The notes under the pieces are model-generated. The model was given only the letters and a program-made list of their open reading frames with translations. It had not been told where the DNA came from and did no database searches. Shown one piece after another: positions 17,617-25,030 of a stretch of 64,000 nucleotides of DNA. Source of the DNA: Sphaerisporangium rubeum (GTDB lineage Bacteria > Actinomycetota > Actinomycetes > Streptosporangiales > Streptosporangiaceae); assembly GCF_014207705.1 (NCBI RefSeq), contig NZ_JACHIU010000001.1:868001-932000 (forward strand). Reading direction: 5' to 3'. The first letter of the stretch is position 1, and the number at the start of each line of letters is the position of its first letter. A program made the translations under genes and the position numbers.

Positions 17617-17643
17617 ACGACGCCTCGGCGACAGGAGCCGGGG

Positions 17644-18381
17644 TCACCAGGGGATGACGCCGTCGTCCTCGAAGAAGGAACCGGTCGGGCCGCCGTCAGG
17701 CAGCGTGGCGAGGCGGATCGCGATGGCCGCGCCTTGCTCAGGGGTGCGCGGTCCGTGGAAGCCGGTGAAGTCGGTCGCGACCAGGCCAGGACAGGCGGCG
17801 TTGATCAAGATGTTCGTGCCGGCGAACCGCCGTGCGTACTGCACGGTGACGGCGTTGAGGAAGGACTTCGACGGCGCGTAGGCCGCCATGACGGGGCCGA
17901 TCTCGATGTCCGGGTCCGCCTGCCGGGTCAGTGAGGCGACAGAACTGGACATGTTGACGATGCGTGGCGACGTCGAGCGCCGCAGCAGCGGCAGCATCGC
18001 GTTGGTCACCCGGATGACACCGATGACGTTGGTCTCCACGACCGCGCGCACCACGTCGAGGTCGAGCGTGGCCGGGTCCTGCACCCACCCCGGCCCTGTC
18101 TCTCCTGAGATGCCGGCGTTGTTGACCAGGACGTCCAGGCGTCCGACGCGCCGTCCGATCAGTTCCGCGGCTTCGGTGACGCTCTGGTCGCCGGTCACGT
18201 CCAACGGCACCCCGAACGCGTCCACCCCGGTCGCGCGCAGCTTCTCGACGGCGGCCTCACGCCGGGCCTCGTCGCGGGCTCCCACCACCACGCGGTACCC
18301 GAGGGTGCCGAGACCGGCCGCGATCTCGTAGCCGATTCCCTTGTTCGCGCCGGTCACCAGCGCGATCCTCGTGTCGTTCAT
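17644..18381 (-). CDS. Short-chain dehydrogenase/reductase
   Basis: 245-residue classical SDR: TGANKGIGYEIA cofactor motif near residue 8, NNAG near 85, catalytic Ser (NMSSSVAS), then YAPSK in place of YxxxK near 155 with Tyr and Lys both present, and the PG motif (NAACPGLVATD). NADP(H) preference is likely from the basic residues after the second strand. The ATG at 18381 is preferred over 18441, which would add 20 non-family residues. It is divergent from a LysR gene 92 bp away, which probably controls it. Substrate is unknown. Confidence 0.9.
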   Translation of the reverse strand: MNDTRIALVTGANKGIGYEIAAGLGTLGYRVVVGARDEARREAAVEKLRATGVDAFGVPLDVTGDQSVTEAAELIGRRVGRLDVLVNNAGISGETGPGWVQDPATLDLDVVRAVVETNVIGVIRVTNAMLPLLRRSTSPRIVNMSSSVASLTRQADPDIEIGPVMAAYAPSKSFLNAVTVQYARRFAGTNILINAACPGLVATDFTGFHGPRTPEQGAAIAIRLATLPDGGPTGSFFEDDGVIPW

Positions 18382-18473
18382 GCCGTCGATGGTCGCTCGC
18401 GGACGAGCGAGGCAGCCAACACCGATGGAGTTCCCTGTCATACCCGCCGGATATCACCCGGTACGTTGTGGCC

Positions 18474-19337
18474 ATGGACACCTTGGAGACCCGCGAACTG
18501 CGGTACTTCATCGCCGTCGCGGAGGAACTGCACTTCGGCCGTGCCGCCGAGCGTCTCGGCATGGCTCAGCCGCCGCTGTCCAGAGCGATCCAGCAGCTTG
18601 AGCGGCGCCTCGGTGTCCGCCTGCTGGAACGTAACCGCCGAGGTGTCGCGCTGACCGGCGCCGGAGAGGTGCTGCTGCACGAGGGCCGCGCGGCCCTGGC
18701 CGCCACCACCGCCGCCGCTCGCCGTACCCGTCGTGCCGCCGGCGCCGACGGTCCGGACGGCCCCCGCGGCCGCCTGGTGCTGGCCGTGAAGGCCGGCGCG
18801 TCCCATGAACTCCTGCAGAAGCTTCTCGACGCCTACGCCGCCGAGCCCGGCGCCGCCGAGGTCGACGTACTGCCGAGCGGCACGTGTGAGCAGGGAGACA
18901 TGCTGCGCGACGGCCGTGCCGACGTGGCGCTCATGCACACGCCGTTCAACTCCCTCACCGGCTTCGACAGCGAGGAACTGCTGACCGAGGGGCAGATCGC
19001 CATCCTGCCTGCCGCGCATCCCCTCGCCGCGCGCAGGACACTGACCCTGGCCGACATCGCCGACGTCCCCGATCTTCCACTCGCTCGATGGTCCCGCGAC
19101 GGCACGTACCCACCCGGCCCGGGGCCCGAGATCCACGACCAGACGCAACTGGCTCAGCTGATCGCTCTCGGACGCACCATGGCCGTCTTCCCCGAGTCCG
19201 CTCGCGCCTGGCTGTGGGCCGAGCACACCGCCGTCCCGCTGACCGACGCACCCCCCGTCGTCACCCACATCACCTGGCCCGCGCACAGCCGCTCCATCGA
19301 ACTCGCCGCACTGATCCGCACGGCCACACGGCTGTGA
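18474..19337 (+). CDS. LysR-family transcriptional regulator
   Basis: 287 residues: N-terminal winged helix (RELRYFIAVAEELHFGRAAE, then MAQPPLSRAIQQLERRLG) and a C-terminal periplasmic-binding-protein-like sensor domain from about residue 90. ATG 18474 is chosen because TACGTT (18462-18467) lies 6 nt upstream, consistent with leaderless transcription; GTG 18468 would add two residues. It is divergent from the SDR gene, the usual LysR/target layout, with the shared spacer as operator region. Confidence 0.88.
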   Translation: MDTLETRELRYFIAVAEELHFGRAAERLGMAQPPLSRAIQQLERRLGVRLLERNRRGVALTGAGEVLLHEGRAALAATTAAARRTRRAAGADGPDGPRGRLVLAVKAGASHELLQKLLDAYAAEPGAAEVDVLPSGTCEQGDMLRDGRADVALMHTPFNSLTGFDSEELLTEGQIAILPAAHPLAARRTLTLADIADVPDLPLARWSRDGTYPPGPGPEIHDQTQLAQLIALGRTMAVFPESARAWLWAEHTAVPLTDAPPVVTHITWPAHSRSIELAALIRTATRL

Positions 19338-19425
19338 TCCTCGGCCCTGGCGGAAACCGGCACCCAGGAGATGCTCGGCGAGGTCTCGGTCCCACCGTCC
19401 GGCGGCTCCGAGCCCGTTGGTGATC

Positions 19426-19469
19426 GGCTCGGTCCCGGTGCGAATCGCCGGCACCGGGACCGAGCCTTT
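19426..19469. terminator. Bidirectional terminator between LysR and SMR genes
   Basis: Perfect 16 bp stem (19426-19441 with 19451-19466), 9-nt loop, followed by TTT on the + strand. It lies between convergent genes. Confidence 0.82.
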
Positions 19470-19491
19470 CTCGCGGTTCCGCACTGTGGCT

Positions 19492-19899
19492 CTACCGTGC
19501 GGCGACGATCCTCTCGGCGTCGTGCCGCTCGGCCGCGGGCTTTTCGGTGTTCGCAGGTCTGTCGGCGAGCTTGAGCCAGACCACTCCGGCGATGATGAGG
19601 CCCAACCACAGGGCCTTGACAGGGGTGAGGGTCTCGTCGAAGAAGACGGGACCGAGCAGCGCCGCGCCGGCCGCGCCGATGCCTGCCCAGACGGCATAGC
19701 CGATACCGACATCGATGGTGCGCAGCGCGACGCTCAGTGCCCAGAGGGTCAGCAGGAAGAACACGACAGCGACCAGTGACCACTCCAGGCGAGTGAAGCC
19801 CTGGCTGCCACCGACGGAGAGTGCGTAGCCGACCTCGAATCCCCCGGCGAGAAGGAGCATGAGCCAGGAGTTCGCTGATGAGCGGCCGTTGTCGGACAT
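19492..19899 (-). CDS. SMR-family efflux protein, larger subunit
   Basis: 135-residue small multidrug resistance protein with four hydrophobic helices. The proton/drug-binding Glu lies in helix 1 (GGFEVGYALS). The C-terminal ~30 residues form a charged tail (NTEKPAAERHDAERIV) that is unusual for EmrE and typical of one partner of paired SMRs. ATG 19899 follows AAAGGA. It lies 45 nt downstream of a second SMR gene, so the two probably form a hetero-oligomer (YkkCD/EbrAB style). Candidate exporter for the product of the nearby carrier-protein cluster. Confidence 0.9.
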   Translation of the reverse strand: MSDNGRSSANSWLMLLLAGGFEVGYALSVGGSQGFTRLEWSLVAVVFFLLTLWALSVALRTIDVGIGYAVWAGIGAAGAALLGPVFFDETLTPVKALWLGLIIAGVVWLKLADRPANTEKPAAERHDAERIVAAR

Positions 19900-19944
19900 G
19901 TGTGTGATTCCTTTCGTGCGGGTCGGTCAAGGGCTCGCGGGGTT

Positions 19945-20265
19945 CTAGGCGACACCACTGAGCTGGAGGCCGACGACCCCGGCGATGATGACGACGATGC
20001 CCAGTGCCTTCCGCCAGTTCAGGCGCTGGCCGAACAGGAGCACACCGAGCAGGGTGATGCCGACACCGGCGACGGACGTCCAGATGGCGTAGCCGACGCC
20101 GACGTCGAAGGTCAGCAGCGCCTGACTGAGGAAGTAGGTCGCGATGGCGCCACTGACGAGGGTCGCGATGGTCCACTTGCGGTTCTTGAAGCCTTCGGCC
20201 TTACCGGCCGCGATGGCGACGGTGATCTCGAAGACGGTCGCGACGGCAAGGTAGAGCCACTGCAT
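19945..20265 (-). CDS. SMR-family efflux protein, smaller subunit
   Basis: 106-residue four-helix SMR protein with the essential Glu in helix 1 (VATVFEITVAIA) and the conserved helix 4 (ALGIVVIIAGVVGLQL). Start ATG 20265 follows AAAGGA. It is the partner of the adjacent 135-residue SMR protein. The same operon encodes a DsbA-like protein and a deaminase upstream, and all four genes run away from a MarR regulator. Confidence 0.9.
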   Translation of the reverse strand: MQWLYLAVATVFEITVAIAAGKAEGFKNRKWTIATLVSGAIATYFLSQALLTFDVGVGYAIWTSVAGVGITLLGVLLFGQRLNWRKALGIVVIIAGVVGLQLSGVA

Positions 20266-20344
20266 GGTCAGTCCTTTCGTTCGATGGAGGCCGGTTGCGT
20301 GGTCGGCTCGTCATGGAATTCGCACGGTCGGACGCCGGGTCGTG

Positions 20345-21001
20345 TCAGCACCCGGCGATGCCGCAGGTGGCGCCTCGGGTGACCGCCGGCTCGGCCTGAG
20401 CGTCGAGCACAGCCGTGCGGATCTGGGCCGCGGTGGGGACACCTTCCAGGCGGTGGCGCTCGCCGATGATGATCGTGGGAACGGCGGAGATGCGGTGCGC
20501 CTTGGCGATCCGCAGCGCCTCCTGATGTGCTTTCGTGTAGGTCCCGGCAGCCAGCGCATCGGTGAACCCGGCCGCGTCGAGGCCCAGTTCCGCGGCGATG
20601 TCGGCGAGGACGTCCAGTTGACCGATATCCCGGTTCTCCTGGAAGAAGGCCCGCAGCACACGCGGGGTGTATTCTGCGGCCTTGCCGTGCTCGGCGGCGT
20701 ACTGGTAGCCCTCGAACGCCAGCCGTGTGTAGGGCTGCGGCGAGATGGTGGGCAAGGTGATGTCCACCCCCATCCGGCGGGCCATGGGATAGACCGCGCG
20801 TTCCCAGATCGCCGGCAGGTACTCGTCCTCCGGCCGCAAGGTCGGAGTCGGGTGAGGCCGCAACTCGAACGGCATCCACTCGATGTCGACGTCGAGGTCG
20901 TAGGTGGCTTCGTGCAGTGGGCCCTCGGCGAGCATGCAGAACGGACAGACATAGTCCGACCACACTTTGATGCCGACTCTGCTGTTCTCCGTCTCGGTCA
21001 C
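20345..21001 (-). CDS. DsbA-family (FrnE-like) thiol oxidoreductase
   Basis: 218 residues with a thioredoxin fold and helical insertion. The active site CPFC lies in SDYVCPFCMLAEGPL (near residue 20), and the cis-Pro loop ISAVPTIII is near 185. No signal peptide, so cytoplasmic like FrnE. A second Cys pair at the extreme C terminus (CGIAGC) is noteworthy and could be redox active. GTG 21001 has GGAGGTGA, which overlaps the stop of the upstream deaminase, so the two are coupled. Substrate unknown; FrnE-like proteins have been tied to polyketide maturation and to stress tolerance. Confidence 0.85.
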   Translation of the reverse strand: MTETENSRVGIKVWSDYVCPFCMLAEGPLHEATYDLDVDIEWMPFELRPHPTPTLRPEDEYLPAIWERAVYPMARRMGVDITLPTISPQPYTRLAFEGYQYAAEHGKAAEYTPRVLRAFFQENRDIGQLDVLADIAAELGLDAAGFTDALAAGTYTKAHQEALRIAKAHRISAVPTIIIGERHRLEGVPTAAQIRTAVLDAQAEPAVTRGATCGIAGC

Positions 21002-21003
21002 GT

Positions 21004-21486
21004 TCACCTCCGGTTCTTGGCGAGGAAATCCTCGAACGGCTTGGTCGCCTCCGGGACCGGCAGCGAGCTGACCTTGATCGGCCAGGTCGCCGGGTCCTCG
21101 GCGAAGATCGAGTACGACCCCGAGTAGTCGAAGCCGTACCGAGCGGCCGTCGTGCGGTCGGCCGCGTGGACGATGTGGCTGACGCCGAAGTACAGCGCGA
21201 CCATGTAGCACAGAGCGCAGGGCTCACCAGAGGCGATCAGCGTGGCCCCGGCGGTGGCATGCGCGCCGTGCTCGGCGGTGGCCTGGCGCAATGCGACCAC
21301 CTCGGCGTGCGCGGTGGGATCGTTGTCCTCGCGTACCCGGTTGAAGCCGATGCCGAGGATACGACCGTCCCGGACCACCACACCGGAGAACGGTATGCCG
21401 CCCTTGGAGACGTGCTCGCGGCTGATCCGTACCGCCTCACGGACGTATTCGGTCAGCTCGCTGTCTTGGCTCTCGGGATGGAACAT
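21004..21486 (-). CDS. Nucleoside/guanine deaminase-family protein
   Basis: 160-residue cytidine-deaminase-fold zinc enzyme. The zinc and proton-shuttle motif HAE is in DPTAHAEVVALR (near 60) and PCxxC is SGEPCALCYM (near 90). The C-terminal YGFDYSGSYSIFAEDPATW segment resembles guanine deaminases and tRNA-adenosine-deaminase relatives; the substrate may be a free base or a pathway intermediate. ATG 21486 is chosen (GAGAGAA upstream); GTG 21492 is the alternative. First gene of the operon divergent from the MarR gene. Confidence 0.85.
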   Translation of the reverse strand: MFHPESQDSELTEYVREAVRISREHVSKGGIPFSGVVVRDGRILGIGFNRVREDNDPTAHAEVVALRQATAEHGAHATAGATLIASGEPCALCYMVALYFGVSHIVHAADRTTAARYGFDYSGSYSIFAEDPATWPIKVSSLPVPEATKPFEDFLAKNRR

Positions 21487-21736
21487 CCTCACTTCTCTCT
21501 CAGATCGCTGTCCGGCTCCACCGGACAGAGCCGCCGAAGCTCGGGGCCGACAAGCTCAGCCAGGAGGGAGGGTGTTCTCCTCCTGGAGAACGGTCGAGCC
21601 GGATGTGACCGTGCCGTCGCCGGGGCCGGTCGAGACGGGGTGACGAACACCGACGCTCATGCTCAGCCGCCACGGCGTCGCCGTGGACGCGTACACGTCG
21701 CTCGCGGCTGCGACACGCAGACTGATTGCTTGTACG

Positions 21737-21750
21737 TGCATGTTCATACT
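21737..21750. promoter_or_regulatory. MarR-type operator, copy 1 (efflux operon side)
   Basis: TGCATGTTCATACT, a relative of TGCATGAGCATGTA (21795-21808) and TGCACGTTCATGTA (22531-22544). It lies just downstream of TTGACT (complement of 21772-21777), the probable -35 of the minus-strand operon. Confidence 0.55.
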
Positions 21751-21794
21751 CATGACACATGTCGGCGAGCGAGTCAAGCAGGTAGGCCAAATCT

Positions 21795-21808
21795 TGCATG
21801 AGCATGTA
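21795..21808. promoter_or_regulatory. MarR-type operator, copy 2 (marR side)
   Basis: TGCATGAGCATGTA, an imperfect palindrome (TGCATG-N2-CATGTA) 37 bp upstream of the MarR start. It would overlap the likely -35 of that gene. Confidence 0.55.
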
Positions 21809-21845
21809 TATTGATGCCATAGCACCGCACAGATGGAGCTGCTTC

Positions 21846-22292
21846 ATGACCACGATCCCCCATGCGCCGACCACCTCATCCGACCAGGCCGTGTGGGGTA
21901 GGGTCCTGGCCCTGCACGCACATGTCGAACGTCAGCTCACCCATGCCTTGCAGCGAAGGCACGGAATAGGCCTCTCCGAATTCCGGGCCCTGGAGTGCCT
22001 CATCCAGGTCGAGGACGGCGAGTTGCGCATGCAGGATCTCGCCGACAAGGTCGGGCTCGGGCAGAGCTCGGTGACGCGGCTGGTCGGCCGGCTCTTCTCG
22101 GCCGGCTTCGCCTTCCGTGATCTGTGTCCCGACGACAAGCGCGGCGTCTACGCCGTCATCACCGATGCCGGCAAGCGATGCTACGCCGACGCGCGTGGTA
22201 CGTACTCCGAGGTCCTCAGTGCCGCGCTCAACACCGCCGGCGCCACCCCGGAGCTCGCCGGCACGGTGCAGGCGCTGCGCGGAGCCCTCTGA
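21846..22292 (+). CDS. MarR-family transcriptional regulator
   Basis: 148-residue winged-helix repressor: dimer helices at both ends, HTH LRMQDLADKVGLGQSSVTRL (near 58-77) and wing DLCPDDKRGVYAVITDAG (near 92-109). ATG 21846 is used; an upstream in-frame ATG at 21798 would start inside the operator. It is divergent from the deaminase/DsbA/SMR operon and upstream of the adenylation-enzyme operon. A shared palindrome lies in front of both. The ligand is probably a pathway product or toxic small molecule. Confidence 0.9.
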   Translation: MTTIPHAPTTSSDQAVWGRVLALHAHVERQLTHALQRRHGIGLSEFRALECLIQVEDGELRMQDLADKVGLGQSSVTRLVGRLFSAGFAFRDLCPDDKRGVYAVITDAGKRCYADARGTYSEVLSAALNTAGATPELAGTVQALRGAL

Positions 22293-22338
22293 GCGGCGTC
22301 TTTCCCCCTCTCCGGGCCACCTGGAAACGAACCGCCTG

Positions 22339-22373
22339 CCGAAAGCCGTCCCACGGGGACGGCTTTCGGTGTT
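22339..22373 (+). terminator. Terminator of the marR gene
   Basis: Perfect 14 bp stem (22339-22352 with 22356-22369), 3-nt loop, then TGTTT. Confidence 0.88.
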
Positions 22374-22530
22374 TGCGCACTTCGGCCACGTCCGAGTGAA
22401 CACTTGGCTCCGCGTGACGCGTCCTTTCGCGTGACCTCGTCCTTACGGTGTGTGAACACCTTCTCGGGGCCGTGGCGAACGTCCGGCCGTGCGACCGCTG
22501 CGACTTCGATCGAGCCGGTCGGTATCAACT

Positions 22531-22544
22531 TGCACGTTCATGTA
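22531..22544. promoter_or_regulatory. MarR-type operator, copy 3 (biosynthetic operon)
   Basis: TGCACGTTCATGTA lies 34 bp upstream of the TTGACT -35 of the carrier-protein operon. It is related to both copies beside marR. Its upstream position would suit activation or looping rather than simple steric repression. Confidence 0.5.
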
Positions 22545-22577
22545 CCTGGGGATCTGCGATTTGTGAAAAGTAGATGC

Positions 22578-22605
22578 TTGACTATGCATTGATTCTGGAT
22601 ACAGT
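22578..22605 (+). promoter_or_regulatory. Promoter of the carrier-protein operon
   Basis: TTGACT (22578-22583), 16 bp spacer, TACAGT (22600-22605). Predicted leader is about 135 nt to the GTG start. The spacer region is noticeably AT-rich for this window. Confidence 0.65.
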
Positions 22606-22747
22606 TATGCACGGCTCGATCACAGAGGCGCGATGCCGGTGACCGAGCATGTGGCGGCCGACATCGGAAGTGCCTTGGCACGACTCCGAGCGTCGTGTGA
22701 CTCCGCCACGATCACTTCTTTCATGACCGATGGAGGAAGGAGAAACC

Positions 22748-24226
22748 GTGCCATCACCACGCCTTTTGGAGGCGCTGGCCGCACACACCAGAGACCGGCC
22801 CGATCAGGTGGCCCTGGTCAGTGGCGACCAGCAGGTGACATACCGCCGATTAGCCGGCGACGCCGAGAAATTATCCGGCATCCTGCACAACTCCGGGTTC
22901 GACCGGAGGCAGCCGCTGTACGTACCCGCGCACAAGACGCCTGCGACGATCGCCTTGATCCTCGGTGCGTTCCGGGCCGGCTACGCGGTCCTCGCGCCAT
23001 CACCCGAACTGGGTTCCACCGCTCGTGCGGCGCTCGCCGCGCAAGCTCGGTGCTCCCAGATGCTGACCATCGATGACCAGGGGGCCCTGGACATCACCCC
23101 GGTCGTGCCGGACGAGCAGGCGGCACAAGACTTCGACACCGTGGACCCCGCCACCACACCACTGCTGCTCACCACCTCCGGTACCACCGGTACCCCGAAG
23201 ATCGTGCCTGTCTCGGGTGACGCCTTCGACCGGTTCGCCGACTGGGCGATCGACCGGTTCCGCCTCACCGAGAAGGACACACTGCTGAGTCACGCACCCC
23301 TGAACTTCGACCTCTCCCTGCTCGACGTGTGGACTTCTCTGCGGCTGGGAGCCCGAGCCGTTCTCGTCGAGGCGGAATACAGCGTGGACGCACGTCATCT
23401 GCGGGACCTGGTCATCCGGCACGAGATCACCTTCGTCCAAGGCGTCCCCATGCTGCACCGGCTGCTCACCGAGGACGGTGCGGTCCATCCTGCGGTCCGC
23501 ACGGTGATCTTCACCGGTGACGTGCTGCCGCGGACACTGCTGCGGCGGCTCGGCACGGCCTTCCCCGGCGCCTCCTTCCACAACGTCTTCGGATGCACCG
23601 AGACCAACGACAGCTTCATCTACGACGCCGACCCTGCGAAGGCCGGTGAGCAGACCCCCATCGGCCGGCCGCTGCCGGGGGTGCGGGCCCTGCTGCTGGA
23701 CGCCGAGGGCAAGGTCCTTGACGGTCCAGGCACGGGTGAACTTCTCGTGAGCACGCCGTTCCAGACCTCGGGGTACCTCGAACGCTCTCTCAACGAAGGA
23801 GTGTTCGTGCCTGCCCCCGACGGCGGCGACGAAATCTTCTACCGCACCGGCGACCTCGTCACCCGGGACACCGATGGCCTGTACTGGCTGCGGGGCCGTA
23901 CCGACTTCCAGGTCAAGGTCCGCGGGGTGCGGACCAACGTGCAGGAGGTCGAGAACGTCCTGGCGGCTCACCCCGATGTCGCCGAGGCGGCCGTCGTGGC
24001 GATCCCCGACCCTGAGGCCGGCTACCGGCTGCACGCGCAGGTGACCCGTCGGCCCGGTACCTCGCTCACCTCGCTGCGACTGCGCTCGCACAGTGCCGAG
24101 CGCCTGCCTCGCCATGCCATCCCGTCCTCCGTGCACGTGGGTGACACCCCGTTGCCGCGCACATCCACTGGAAAACCCGACCGCAACCGCATCAAGGCCG
24201 CACGAGAGAAGGAGAATCGCGCATGA
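22748..24226 (+). CDS. Stand-alone adenylation (AMP-forming amino/carboxylic acid) enzyme
   Basis: 492-residue ANL-superfamily ligase that would activate an acid as AMP ester and load it on the carrier protein encoded next. Core motifs: A3 TTSGTTGTPK (142-151), A4 FDLS (187-190), A5 NVFGCTET (279-286), A7 YRTGD (365-369), A8 GRTDFQVKVRG (383-393) and the A10 lysine Lys476 (STGKPDRN). Asp188 (PheA Asp235 equivalent) suggests an alpha-amino acid. My manual pocket reading is D-L-L-Q-I-T-V-D-S, which does not match the proline code used by PltF/RedM or any code I recall. GTG 22748 follows GGAGGAAGGAG. It overlaps the carrier gene by ATGA. Confidence 0.88.
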   Translation: MPSPRLLEALAAHTRDRPDQVALVSGDQQVTYRRLAGDAEKLSGILHNSGFDRRQPLYVPAHKTPATIALILGAFRAGYAVLAPSPELGSTARAALAAQARCSQMLTIDDQGALDITPVVPDEQAAQDFDTVDPATTPLLLTTSGTTGTPKIVPVSGDAFDRFADWAIDRFRLTEKDTLLSHAPLNFDLSLLDVWTSLRLGARAVLVEAEYSVDARHLRDLVIRHEITFVQGVPMLHRLLTEDGAVHPAVRTVIFTGDVLPRTLLRRLGTAFPGASFHNVFGCTETNDSFIYDADPAKAGEQTPIGRPLPGVRALLLDAEGKVLDGPGTGELLVSTPFQTSGYLERSLNEGVFVPAPDGGDEIFYRTGDLVTRDTDGLYWLRGRTDFQVKVRGVRTNVQEVENVLAAHPDVAEAAVVAIPDPEAGYRLHAQVTRRPGTSLTSLRLRSHSAERLPRHAIPSSVHVGDTPLPRTSTGKPDRNRIKAAREKENRA

Positions 24227-24480
24227 ACTCCTTGGCCGACGAAATTCGCGGCTATATCGTCACCGAGTTCCTCGACGGGGAGGACACGGCGGACCTGACC
24301 GCCGACTTCGATCTCATCGACAACGGCGTCGTCGACAGTCTCGGGGTGGTCCGGGTCGTCGCGCACCTTTCCAGGACCTACGCCATCCCGGCCGACGACA
24401 TTCCTTTGACTCCGGACAGCTTCCGCAGCATCGGCGCCATTTCGGCGTTCGTCGAGAACGCGACGAAGGCCGCCGCCTGA
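24223..24480 (+). CDS. Free-standing acyl/peptidyl carrier protein
   Basis: 85-residue four-helix carrier protein. Ser39 in NGVVDSLGVVRVV is the phosphopantetheine site; acidic helix I (ADEIRGYIVTEFLDGED) suits partner docking. The start overlaps the adenylation enzyme stop (ATGA), a strong sign that the pair works together. It presumably holds the substrate for the downstream acyl-CoA-dehydrogenase-like enzyme. No phosphopantetheinyl transferase is in this window. Confidence 0.9.
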   Translation: MNSLADEIRGYIVTEFLDGEDTADLTADFDLIDNGVVDSLGVVRVVAHLSRTYAIPADDIPLTPDSFRSIGAISAFVENATKAAA

Positions 24481-24576
24481 GCCACCCCCCGGGTTTCCGT
24501 TGACGACCGGAAGACACTCCCTGAGCAACTTCTTCAAGATCTTCCGGAACAAGCCGAATCTGAGAAGGAGACTGCC

Positions 24577-24951
24577 ATGATCGTCCGTAGCACCAGCGAG
24601 ATCGCCCCCGTCGAGTGGGGCAATGGCACCAGTCACCGCCTGCTCGTCGAGGCCGACGGCATGGGCTTCACCGTGTGTGAGACGTTGGTCCGCAAGGGCA
24701 CCAGGAGTGCTCTGCAGTACCGCAACCACCTTGAGGCGTGCTACTGCATCGAAGGCTCCGGTGAGGTCGTGACCCTGTCCGGTGAACGCTTCAAGATCAC
24801 CGAGGGCACCTTGTACGCGCTCAATGAGCACGACGCTCACTACCTTGAGGCCTCCGACTATGAGGATCTGAGGCTGGTCTCCGTGTTCAGCCCGGCCCTG
24901 CGAGGCGACGAGAGGCACAGGCTTGCTCCCGACAGCTTCTCCGAGTACTGA
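24577..24951 (+). CDS. EctC-like cupin (ectoine-synthase family)
   Basis: 124-residue cupin clearly resembling ectoine synthase from the first residues (MIVRS) through YRNHLEACYCIEGSGEV and LNEHDAHYL. The iron ligands of EctC (Glu57, Tyr85, His93 as I recall) correspond to Glu53, Tyr80 and His88 with matching spacing. No ectA, ectB or ectD is nearby, so ectoine synthesis is not the role; EctC-type enzymes close a ring by dehydration. The setting suggests ring closure or hydration on a product of the adenylation/carrier/dehydrogenase set. A clear ribosome site (AGAAGGAGA) precedes ATG 24577. Confidence 0.87.
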   Translation: MIVRSTSEIAPVEWGNGTSHRLLVEADGMGFTVCETLVRKGTRSALQYRNHLEACYCIEGSGEVVTLSGERFKITEGTLYALNEHDAHYLEASDYEDLRLVSVFSPALRGDERHRLAPDSFSEY

Positions 24952-25030
24952 GCTTCCGCGTTCCGGGCCCGCTCGCGGCAGCGGTGCGGGCCCGGCCCCG
25001 ACCAGCGACGCACCGGAAGGCGGCACACAT

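Noticed and set aside
22748-24226. Proline-specific adenylation (PltF/RedM-like), making a pyrrole pathway
   Set aside because: My reading of the pocket (D-L-L-Q-I-T-V-D-S) does not match the proline code DLLYLALV that I recall, so pyrrole formation is not claimed.
24577-24951. Ectoine biosynthesis locus
   Set aside because: No ectA, ectB or ectD in the window; only the EctC-like gene is present.
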